Source: Phoebastria nigripes (Eukaryota > Chordata > Aves > Procellariiformes > Diomedeidae). Taken from it: a DNA stretch of 64,000 nucleotides. A program made the translations under genes and the position numbers. Shown here piece by piece: positions 50,701-62,700 of this stretch (within the stretch, counting starts at the first letter, position 1; each line of letters opens with the position of its first letter). The stretch is taken from the NCBI GenBank assembly GCA_035582835.1, contig JAYKAV010002553.1, forward strand, positions 992,458 through 1,056,457. The letters run 5' to 3'. Under the pieces are notes generated by a model. It saw only the letters and a list, made by a program, of their open reading frames with translations. It did no database searches and was not told where the DNA came from.

Positions 50701-53700
50701 GCCACCTGGTCCCCCAGGTTCTGCTGGTCTTAAAGGTAAATAAGAAGATGGACAGAGAGAGCCTAGCAGACCGGTTAGGAGTAAATGAGCACTCCAGCCT
50801 TCCTGTTTCACTTGTGTTGCACTGCAGTAATCAGAAAAGTGAACTAGTGGTCCTCATTTTAGATAAAATTTACTTTGGTAGGTACACATAACCTTTAGAG
50901 CAATAAATTCTTGGAGATTTTTATTGAGAGTGGGGATTGGCAGGGAGGTTTCTCAAAACACCAATCTTTAAGATGTGTGATGTTTCCAGCTGTTTTTNAT
51001 TCTGCTTTCAGAAATAATAAGGTAAACTCCATATCCCTAACAGGCTTCTAACAGAGTTACAGCTCTACAATCCATGTAACTGGGATAGAAATTGCACTAT
51101 AAAAAATGGGTCCCACCTGAAGCACAGATCCCAGCGTCTCAGCCAAGATGGAAGGCTTGAGTGTCTTTACCTTACTTTAGGGAAAACTACTTCCTCTATG
51201 TCACAAGAACTAAGTTGTGTAGATTTGTTGTCCTGGTTTTGAGGATGCCAGTGACGCAAATTCTTCTAGTGGTTGGGGGAATTCCAATCTGCTAAACACC
51301 TATTGGGTTGTGGATGCTGTTGAGCAAACCGAAAGAGATTTGTTCATTTTCTAATTGTGGTGTTACTGAAAGAAAATCCATGTTCCTTATTCACAGGTCT
51401 GATGGGTTCTCCAGGCCCACAAGGTCCTCCAGGTGAGTGCTGCATTCCTTTGCTATGGCATCTAGAGACTAGAGAAAACAAAAACAGAGTGACAGCTTCT
51501 CATAGTTTTTCTTCTTCAGTGATGCATAATGGTGAGTGGGATGGATTAAAGCCCCCATCTCATTTTTCTGCAGGTCCTCCCGGCCTACAAGGATTTAGAG
51601 GAGAAGCAGGTCTCCCAGGTGCTAAAGGTAAGCTTCTCTTCCTCTCGGCAATTACAGCAGCACTAGCTGATGTGCTTTTCTAGCACTGCTCTGAGTAGCA
51701 GACTTGGTCTGAGCATGTAGCATTTTGATGCTAGGGGCAAAGAAAAGCATAAGACTGAGGAAAGGGGAGGAGGAACTAGACTTAGTCAGTGATTGCAAGC
51801 AAATATTGAGAAATACAAGAGACACAGAGGTAATAGAGCAGTCTAGGTGAGGAAACATGGTTGGATGGATGGAGCTGTATTGAAGGAAAGGAATTTCCAG
51901 TTTGAGTTTGTCTGATATCAGAGTACCTGTATTTCCCCTCTGATTTTTCTTGATGCATGAAATTCCTTTCCCTTCTGACTTATTAATGTTCTTCAATCAT
52001 CCGTATACCTTTCAGGTGAGAAAGGAGCCACTGGAGCCCCNGGACCCAAAGGTATGTTGATGAATGAAATACCTTTTGTGGATATTTTCTTTAGATTCCT
52101 TTAGATGCTGTCCATGGGTATTAACCCTATCCTTCTTTGGCTTTTTCTTCTGTGTTCTTGTCAGAAAGGATACTTTATTTTCTCTAATGGAAACATTTTA
52201 CAATGAAACAATCTCACAGAATCCTTCCCTTTTTTGCACTGCAGGTGATCAGGGTGAGAAGGGTTCTCGTGGAATGACAGGTCAGTGGATTGTTTTCCTG
52301 GAGTAACAGCCTGTCTAACATACACGTGCATTATTTGAGTTTTCAAATAACAGTATAGCCCAGCCAATCCCAGTTAGCTTTCTGAAAAAGTACAATGACG
52401 TTATTGGTTATAGGAGTTTTATTTCTGCACCCAAGTTTTAAACAAAGAGATGCCATTCTTGATTCCCGTAATCTTGGTAGCAATCTTTGTATTTAGCTTT
52501 AGGGAAATTCTCCTTCACGTGCCCTGTATTCACTTCACTTGAGCTTTTTTAATGCCCAGAGACAGTCACGAATCACGAGGCCTGAACATCCTGTCAATGC
52601 CATTTTTCAATTGCAAAGCACCAAATATTGCTGACAGTCATAAATTGTATCTTCACCATGATTTGTTTGATTCATTTTCATACCATTTCGCTACAGGTGA
52701 ACAAGGCTCAAGAGGAATGCCTGGTCCTCCAGGAGAGCCAGGGGCTAAAGGACCTGTAGGTGTGTAACAGAAAACAGCTGTGTTTATATGTGTGGCAATG
52801 TCATTTCCACCCAGAGTGTGTTTCTATGAGCACAGACAAGGAAACAACATGGGAGTGGAATCATACTGGTTGTGATCCTAGGTCTTTTCTCTAGATAGCT
52901 AAGATTAGTCTGTATACTCAGAAAAGATGTCCTACAGTTAAGTTTCAAGTGAACTTTTTCTGGATCTTCAGTAACTGCAGCCAAGGTTTCTTTCAGATGC
53001 AATATGATGAAAAGCCACTCTCCTGTGTTTAGGGCTGTGCTCTGCTTAGTAGGATAGGGCAACTGGGGTACTATTTCAGTGGTCCCTAACAATCTCTCTT
53101 CTTTGGACAGGACAAGCTGGCCGTGATGGACAGCCAGGTGAAAAAGGTAAGGGATTCCTTTGTGGTAGAAGTGCAGGTACTTTCTGATTTGGCAAGAGGT
53201 TGATTTGTAAAAGGGGTGGGAGAAGATGGCAGCAAATTCATGTTCTGGAATCTTGCTGTCTCAGAAGAACTGTAGGGTCAACCATGTAAGCATGGAACTG
53301 AGACATATAATGGAGCTGGCTGTAAACTTGTGACAGAGTTGTTCTCACTACAGAACTCTTCTGTCATTGACATTCACCTCCCAGACACTGATGCTGGAAC
53401 TGGCCAGTTGGCTATGAGGGTACAATAAGTAGAAAGTGCTGCAGGACAGCTGGTGGCCAAGCTTGAATGGATTGGTAGATTGTAAGCCAGTGACTTCTGG
53501 CTTGTTAATGGTGATTATATCCCTAGGTGAACCAGGTCTTATGGGAATGCCAGGAGCCCGAGGCCCTCCAGGACCCTCTGGAGACNCAGGACAGCCAGGT
53601 AAAAGCATACAGAGACCAAAAATACTTTTCTCTCAGTCAGGAACACAGATGTCCTTGTCAACAATTTCCAATCTTAATTTGAAGTTAAGGCTGGCAGAGG

Positions 53701-56700
53701 ATCTCTGTACTGTAAGATGGTGCTGAAAGGAAAACACACAGGGAATCTAGACGCTTTGTGATCTCAGGATTGCACACACTGCAAACAAGAACATCAGCTG
53801 CTATGAGCCAACATTCAGTTTACATACCAGCTGTTAGGCCAGTTTACACCACTTGTGGGCTGTGTGCTATAATTTTAAGTAAATGTAATCTTTTTCTCCC
53901 TGTCTATCCTTTCCCCACCTGCAATTTGTTTAGATATCTTAGAATTTTTGCCTTTTTTCTTCCAGGTCTCACAGGACCCCAAGGACCGCCAGGTAGGTTT
54001 TTCCACCGTATTCCAATTTATCAATGACACACTTTGATATGGGCTCAAAAACCCCTTGTAATTTTCCCTCTGTGCTGCTCGGGGCTTCCAAAGTGATATC
54101 TCAAGGTTTCTGCATCTCCCTTGGCTTTTGAGACAGGTTTTGTGGTTGGTGTGTAATTTTTGATGAATGCAGGGCCTTGGAGTGTTTGAAAATCTGCCTC
54201 TCCCCAAAACATAGCTTGCAACAAATAACATGTTTCAGTTCCCTGTGCATCACTGAAAAGTCCTTCTAATCAGCAGCAGAAACAGAGGGGAGAGGATGTA
54301 GCAATAGAGGTGGAAACAGAGGATGTGACGTCTGCAAGCAGAGGTGGTTTGGGGGGCAAGTCACCAGGGAATTTATCCAGGATCCTCAGGACAGGGAGCA
54401 GTACCTGGAAGAAGCTACAGGTAAATCTAGGGAGCAGTGCCATCATCCAGGGAGCAGTGGGAGAAGGGAAGCCCTTAACTATGCCCAGGGACACTACCAG
54501 CTCAGTCTACAGTCCACTGTGAATTCCTCCCCTTGCTGTCAGGGACCTACTTATAATGCTGAAAGCCAGGGTCTCGAGCAGGGAGTTCCTTCTATAAACC
54601 CACAAGTGAAACTCAACTGGGCTACCTGGAAAAAATAGAACAAACAATATTTGCACTAACCATTTTAAATTGTTCATCTACCTCATATCAGGACTTCCAG
54701 GCAACCCAGGCCGACCAGGGGCTAAAGGTGAGTTTTGTTTCTTCCCTAATACTCATTTTCTCTCTAAGCACTTCATTTTAGGGAGGTTTATCTGCTCTGC
54801 TGCCCAGTCCCTGAATCAACAGTGGCATCTAGTGGCTTTAGGAAGGGAAGGTTTGAGAAACAGACAGTAGCCAAAGCCTCCTTGAGCATGCACGAAAGGC
54901 AGGGCATCTGCTGAGGCACTCAGCATGACAGTTCTCCACTGAGAAGACCTTAGCAAACCTGGTTCTGCCCTGAGCATATGAGTATGATGCCTGGTGACTG
55001 CAATGGAAGCTGTGTGCCTGCCTCAGATAATCAAGGCCTATTGCCTATTCTGGCAGATGTAGTGCTTGGAAAGCTGATCAGAGGATATCTCTGGATTAAC
55101 TGAGCTCTGTTGCTTCCCCCATGACCTTCTAGTGCTATGACTTCTCAGACAAGAGATCAAGGGCAAAGAGAAGAGAAATCATATGTTTAATAAGACAATG
55201 TCATTGAGCTAGTGACAACTCTTCCCCAGAAAAGAAGTTCATCTTTTGTCTCTTTCTTTTCATAGGAGAACCTGGAGCTCCAGGAAAAGTCATAAGTGCT
55301 GGTATGTAGTACTGTGAGAGTTCAAGCACTTCTGCTTTTGGAGGATTTTCTCTGGTTTTTTGTTATGCCTCCTAAATTCATCTCAACTGTGTGTCAGACC
55401 TGTACTGGGACTCCCTGTGTTGGGACAATATGTATGCTATAGATGTGTGATTCCTTAAGGATAGATTTGTTACACGTTCGCCAGATGTGTGTATATATGT
55501 GTATATGTGCAAGTGTATGCGTTTGTGTTTCAGAGGGTTCGTCAACTATTGCTCTGCCAGGCCCACCAGGTCCCCCAGGCCCAGCTGGCCCCACTGGACC
55601 CCCAGGTGTTCCAGGTGAGGAAGCTGCTCCTCTGCTGTGGTTTTTGCAGGCAGCTTGCATTGCTGTGCATCCAGTTCTTAATTTAATGTGTGACGTTTAT
55701 TGTCTCTGCCAGGCTGTGCCCTGTCTGGGAGGCAAGATTGCTCAGGCAGTCTAGATACTCATGGTCCTCACCCTTCCCTGCAGAAAGACCAAGATCTCAG
55801 GCTGAGTTAGGGAGGCAGCAGCCTCAAGGGAGAAATGGGATACGATCATAGCTGGGCAGGACAGAAGGGAGGGCTGAGAAGATGAAGAAACTGGGAACAC
55901 TGTTGTTATCCTTTGATCTGATGAGTACACAATAGTGATAGGTCAAATCCAGCGAGTAGAATCAAGCTCTTTTGCCTCTCAGGAGAGCAGGCTTGTGTCT
56001 AATCCCTCTCCCGGCACTGTTACTGAAATCAGGAAGTGCTTGTTTTCCAGTCTTAGCTTTGAACTCAAGACAGCAGAAATCCCACATGAGTATCTACAAA
56101 TCTTTCACACAAACACACACACACACAGACTGGCTATGAATGAGCTTGGTCCTCAGACTCCTCTGTCCCAGGTCAGACACAGCCCTCCAGCACGCTGGTG
56201 TCAGGCAGCAGAGTTCCTGAGCCCTGGTTCTCATGGCACTTCTGTGCCTCTCCCAGCTGTATAGCTGGAGCTAATCCTGGAGCTGGTTTGGTAGAGCTAG
56301 CCTCAATTTGCAGCAGGGAATGCAAGAGGAGGGTTAGGCCTATTGCATTTCTGTTGTGGTCAGTGACATTCTGGTTATTTCCCCAGTCTAAGAGGCACCA
56401 AGCACTTTAATTGCTACATGATGGAAAATAAGCTGCTTCTCTGGAGCTTCAAGTAATACATGGGACATTGATGAATTCATACCCCATAGCAATTCCATTT
56501 ACTTGTGCAGACAAATACATTATTTGATAGTCTCAGTTCTTATAAAAGACCTATTGATTCTTTCCTGCTACTGTAAAATACAACCAGGAAAATCTAATGC
56601 AATCTGGTTTTTACCCTTTGAAACCAGGTCCTGTTGGACCAGCTGGTCTCCCTGGACAGCAAGGTACCATTCTCCATCAGCTCTGATTCTGCTTCTTAAG

Positions 56701-59700
56701 AGAACTGAATTCATTAGTTTTTCCTTTGTTTCTAATTCTCTCAGCCCTTGGCACAATCTCTCTCCCTTTTGTTTGCAGATTTCTTCCTTTCAGTTCATTT
56801 TGCTGCATTATTTGGCTTAATTAATCTTTTAAAGACTTTCTGTTCTTTTTTTCTTTCCCAGGGGAAAAAGGAGGGTGGTAAGAGCCAGTGTGATGTGGAT
56901 GTTGCAAATGTCTTTTTTTTCTTATATTATTTTTTCTGGAGGCTGGTATTTCTAAGGCACCTCTCAAGTGCAGTTGCCTTTCTGTGGTAGGGGATATAGC
57001 CCAGCTGGCTACCTCCTGCCATTTTGAAAGGTGGGAGAACAAACTAGAGCCAAATTGAGAATAATGTCACTGTGAAACCACTGTCAATTGGACAGACATC
57101 TGTTTGGAAGGGCCTGAACAGGGCTGACTCCTAAGAGCCTTTCTTATCCGGTTTTCTATGATCCTGTTAGGGCAAATATTGTGCAGTAATTTCCACATTT
57201 GAATACAGTGTCCCTCAGAGCCAGGGACAGAGTTCATGCTCCCAGTTCACATAAGCAAAGTCTGAACCTGTTGAGGAGGTGAGGAGTGGGTACAAAATGT
57301 CACCCTCTCTCAGTTAAATAATTCACTTTCTCTTTTTTTTTTCTGAAAAAGGTCCACGGGGTGAGAAGGGATCCCCAGGTGAAGCTGTGATAGAAACTAT
57401 CAAAACAGAAGTCTCATCATTAACATCTCAAAGTAAGTGGGCCTGCCTTTCCACTCCTTTGCTTGGAGAGGTGCCAGAGCCTCAAGGCCTGCTTACAGCT
57501 AACAGGAGATGCCTCTACCTCTTTCCCCTCAACGTGACATAGGGCAAGTGTGTGTCTATGTTTGGTGGTGGGACAGCAATACCAGCTACTTCTTCTGCCC
57601 TCCTTCTCATCTGTGCATCCCAAAGTGCTTTCAAAAGGAGGTAGATGGCACCAGGCCCATGTCACAGAGAGGAAAGCTAAGGAATGATGACTGGTGAACA
57701 GTCCCCAACAGCAGAGATGGCCACAGAGCTGTGAGGTTTCAGCCTGGCATTTTAGCCACTTGTGTTCGCACAGGGCAGTTCCCTATGTAATATGAACACA
57801 GAGCCATCCATAAGAGGAGAACCAGTTTGAAAAGGCACATTAATCTAAGCAACAGAAATCAAAATCTCTCTGTGAATTAGAGGACAAATTCACAGGGGAG
57901 CAAATGCTATTTTAAGATGAAAATAAGTGTAGAACAGAATGGTTTAGCAGCATCCCAAGAAAAGTGTCTGCTTGCTCTGTGCAATACTAGATGTGTGGTG
58001 CACTTACAATCACTATTCCTAGGATCTGGGACCTCTGCAAGTGTGCAGGAGAGGCAAGGCAGAGGAGGGCATAAAATCGTAAATGGTCCTTGCCTGCTCA
58101 CCATCTGAATGGGGTCATGTAGATCCAGATCATGCTTCAGTACTGTCCCATCCACCATTCAGCATCACTGAACTTTGAGTTTGTGCCTCAGCTTGGAGGT
58201 GAGGATACATCTCCAATCAAGATAACACAGTGCAGCTACTTGTTTAATAATGGCTGTGTCATGTTCTCCTCCCAAAACTTGCCCCTTGTTGAAAGAATCT
58301 TTCCTTCCTTGAAAGTTCTTTCCTTCCTTCTCTAGCCTTTGAATCCTTTGCTCTTTCTCTCAGCAACCATTACTCTCCAGAGAGATCTCCTCCCTGTTTC
58401 CAGTATGCTGCCAGCCTGCTCAGCACTGTATTTTGCTTCATGTCCTAACCTGCGTGCTGGCAACCAAACACATCTCTCTTCTCCCCTCTCTGCCTCAATG
58501 TTGGCTTAGGTCACCCAGGTCCTGTCTTAGTCCACCTTTGACTGTAAGAGCTTCTAACAGCAACGTAATGACAATGTTTCCATAGCAGCAGTAGCTCCAC
58601 AGCAACAATTTTCCCTTTTTTGTGTGTGTTTCATTTGCACAGTGCTGGCAGATTTACAAGGGCGAGCAGGACCACCAGGTCCCCCTGGACCACCAGGTAC
58701 GTAATATAGCAGAGCTCAGTACATAAGCAGGGGGACGCTAACACACATGGCACGTTTCTGGGCCGTGCAGTTTGCTGAGTAAATATTCTATAATACCCCT
58801 GTTTCTTTCTTCATCAGGTGAATCTGTGCAGGGACCCCCTGGACCTCGTGGCCCCCCAGGTAAGAGCTTGTTTATCTGAAACAAGCCTGGAAAGTGGGAG
58901 GTTTTTCCAGTGCCTCTATTCTGTGCCTTGTGGTATCCCAGATGCAATCTTGGACCTGGTGGAAGTTAGTAGGGCTGACTTTACTGGAAGCAGAATTTCA
59001 CATTGTGGGTTCCTACTAACACAATTTCACTGCAAAATAGTTTCACAGCAGCAACATGCTGCCCAAGAGAGGAGATTTGCTTTGGCAGAGGTTTGCTAGC
59101 CAGAGTAGTAATTCATAAAAGCTATACTTTTTGGGAAGACACTCAACGTTCTCAAGTCCCTAAAGGAAGTAACTGCAATCAATTCCGTCTTTAATTCTTA
59201 CTTGCCCAGCCTTAACTTCCAGCTGGGGACAGATGGAGCGGTTCTTATCATGAGGAACGTATCCCCACTCCACTTCCTGTAGCACAGATTTCCCTTTCAC
59301 AGCCAGAAGAGGGGAGGTGCAGGAGGACATGAGACAGGAGCATAACCCCATTCCTTGCTCTCTGCTCCATAGCAAAGGGGAGCAGGTCAGGTGTGTGATG
59401 AAATGAACCTTCCCTCTCAATGTAGTGAAGGCCAGCTGGCATAGGCACTCTGTACCACAAAGAAAGGAGTTTCTCTGTCCTACGTCTGCTGTGGTGGCAA
59501 GCGATAATGAAAAATAACTAACAGGGATAGATGTGTGTGGAGAAAACAATGATACTAGCCTACACTTGGAAATATTTGAGCTATGGCCATGGCTGGAGAT
59601 GTAGCAGCTCTGACATGCATTTACTTACATTGCTGAGGCTCATCTTTTCTGAAGCCTGTTTGTGTCCCTTTTCCCTAGGAGAAGGATTGCCAGGACCTCC

Positions 59701-62700
59701 AGGCCCACCAGGGAGACCAGGATCTTCCACTTCAGGTAAGTTCTTCCCACTCATTCCCTCGCCTGTGCCCTGGGAATGTCCTGACTGTTGGGGTTCCAGA
59801 GAGCATATCCTTGGCTAGGACCAGGTGGAGCCAGACAAAACTTGTGTCATGTTCTGTTGGATGTCATGAAGAAACCTTTTTGTTTTAATTACAGAAACAT
59901 TCTTCACAGGCCCACCAGGTCCACCAGGCCCACCAGGCCCGAAGGGAGACCAAGGTGGGTATATGCTGCTGCCTCACCAAGATACTAGACAGATCTCAGC
60001 ACCTCAGACTGAAAAGAAGGAAGGAAGGGCTTGGAAGCAGAAAGTGTCCTGCCTTTCTGTGGCTGTAAGAAAGCTAGCACAGTGGTCACTAAATAGGACT
60101 CCTGTCTGCCACCATAAAACAAGTCAGTCTTTGTCGGAGAAATTTATTAGCCTCCAATCCTGGTGTCAAGGCAATCGCTGTATTCAGATCCCAACTTTGC
60201 AAGCCCATTAGATTCAGGAGCATTCAGAGCTTCAGATTTGCCATTAAAGGGGAACAATCTTTTTGCAAAATGCAGTGTGGACTTGGCTAAGTCAGTGCAA
60301 GGAGGTGGTCCTGTGAAGTGTGGCTCAACTCTCAGCTGGCAGGAAAAGATTACACCCTTTACCCATTTCTGCCCTGCAAATTGAAGGCCATGATAATATT
60401 CTGCAGTGTGGGCTGGGATGTTGCAGATCAGAACAAAGCAAATGCTAACACTGTTCCTCTGCTCCTCTGTTCACAGGCGAACGAGGTCCACGAGGATTCA
60501 CAGGTAAGGAGCCTTCCAGGAGATATCAGTGGGGTGCAGTGTAGCTTGCCTGTGTATATGACTGCTCCTCCATTTCTGTGTCCCATGCAGGAGAACCGGG
60601 TGAGCCTGGCCTTTCAGCACTGTCCTCCCATGGTGAGTCTGTGCCCCCTTTCCTCCTTTGAATTCATTATCCCTAGGCTGAAACCAGAGGGCAAAATCCT
60701 GCTCTATTGATTCTATCTTAGTTTTAGCGGAGCCAGGATTTTGTCCACACACTTTATTCCTGTGAATCTCTGACTCTCCTTCTGCAATTGGCAGGTGACA
60801 GAGTAACCATGCAGGGACCTCCAGGAGTTCCAGGCCCGCCAGGCCCACCTGGACCCAAAGGTGAAGTTAAAAATCTTCTTTCTTTTTTTGCTGGTGGCCT
60901 CACACAGCCAAGAGTGGTTGAAACTAAAAGATGGAGCGACCTGGTCCTTTGAGAACTACAACTGTGCCCACCCCTGCCTTTTCAGACAGAGCAGGACCAT
61001 GGCAATAGAATTGCTCTGAGCACAAGGCACCTGGGCAGATCACAGCAGGCTCAGGAAATCTGCTGTGGCCTCTTCCTTCTGCTCCTCCCCAACAAGCTGC
61101 TAATTCAAGATAGTCATTACAAGGGCTGGGTAGTTGCTTCTCTGACAACATGTAGCTCAACTGTTTTACACAACCAAGTATGCAACATGCAGTGACACCC
61201 ATTACAATTGTCTGTCTCCCTCACTCTGGTTTTCAGGTGATGCAGGTGTCCCAGGCGCTCCTGGCATCCCAGGAGCATCTCGAGGTAAGAGGCCAGCCCA
61301 TCATTGCTCTGATATTATCAAGAAATGCTGACATCCTGGTGGAGACTTTGAAAAAGCTCCTTTGGGTTTTAGAAGTGTGGGTGCCAACCTAACGCTGATG
61401 GGATTTGTGTTCAAAACTTTTTTCACAGCCTGCCTTAAATCAGACAATTTAAGAATTGCAAGTTTTCTGTTTCCAGCTTACTGGAAATCCTTTGAGCCAG
61501 AGTTTGTCCTCATGGGACATGAAAGAAAGGGATTCCAAGTTGGCTAACCATGTTCCACAAGGGATTAGGGAAGCTGCATTGAACCCTCTTGTGGAAACAC
61601 TTCTGATCAGAACAAAAGTGCCCTTTGTTCAGTTTTACTTACCCTCAGGTGGATTCATGTGAATTAAGCTGCTTTCATTCTGAATAAGAGCATCTCTGTA
61701 TGCAGGATATTAATGCAGTTTCACAAAAAGTGCGTATGGATTAACTTAAGTGGCCCTCCATGTGAACAAGCTCTATGCTTCTCCACATCATGTCCTAGGG
61801 TCAATACTACCTCAGGGTGCTGGGAAGACAGACACCTTAAAGAGCATGAGGTGTCACTCGACACCATGGTGACAGGAGTCGCACAGGGCCCACCTGTATC
61901 TTGCAATGGAGACCAGTGAGGAGGTTCCTGAGCTGGTGCTGCCCAGGCTGGCTGGGATTGGGAGCACCAGGGCAGTAAGGTTAGCCTAATGAGCTTGAGT
62001 GCTTTATGGATCTCTATCTATATTTCTGCACAGCATTGCACTCTGGTGCACAAACTGACCAGGTCTGTCAGTACAATGCCAGGGAGGTCTCTGCACTCAG
62101 CCCTGCAGACCTGCGTAGCCTGAATTATAAGATGCCGAATTAATTGAAGACGTTATACTGCCTAATTGCCCATGCTCAGACTGTGTTTAGAGATGAAGGG
62201 GGAGCCCCTCCATAGTCCATTCCCAAAGCTCTTTCCAGACCTGTGGGAAGGACTCAATGCAAGCACACTTGAGCATTGCTTGGTCTAATGCAACCAGGCC
62301 AAAAAAATTCCTTCTCCTTATAATGCTTTCTGTAGGTGGATCCAGACAAATTCAGGGACCCCCAGGACCTCCTGGGCCACCCGGTCCTCCTGGCCCAGGT
62401 GGCAGTTCATCTCAAGAGATTCAGCAGTATGTCACTGACTACCTGAAAAGTGAGTATAATGAGATTTTGCCGTGGGTCAGCAGATGCATGCCTATGTCTC
62501 TTTTGCTCCCTGAGCCCCTTGTCACTCTCCCTTTAGAAGCAGCAGCCATACTGCTCTGGCCTTATTTTCGTTGAATGCTATGAAGTGCTGTTGCCCACTG
62601 TGGCCTCTGCAGAACTGTCCTTCTATCAGCCTGCTTTTTGCCAGGGGAAGAGGGTCCAGTAATTGTGCATATGGCCATTGTCTTCCCTCTAGTGATGTGG

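Noticed and set aside
54310..54522. A 70-codon open frame in COL17A1 intron 33 as a missed exon.
   Set aside because: It has no Gly-X-Y pattern, no acceptor in the right phase, and exons 33 and 34 already join in register.
56862..56877. A short GGGAAAAAGGAGGGTG segment between an AG and GTAAGA in COL17A1 intron 37, resembling a tiny collagen exon (GEKGG).
   Set aside because: At 16 nt it breaks the phase-1 frame, whereas exon 37 joins exon 38 cleanly without it.
57150..57176. 'ttttctatgatcctg' as a CR1 3' end.
   Set aside because: Only one partial ATTCTATG-like unit is present and the sequence before it does not resemble CR1.
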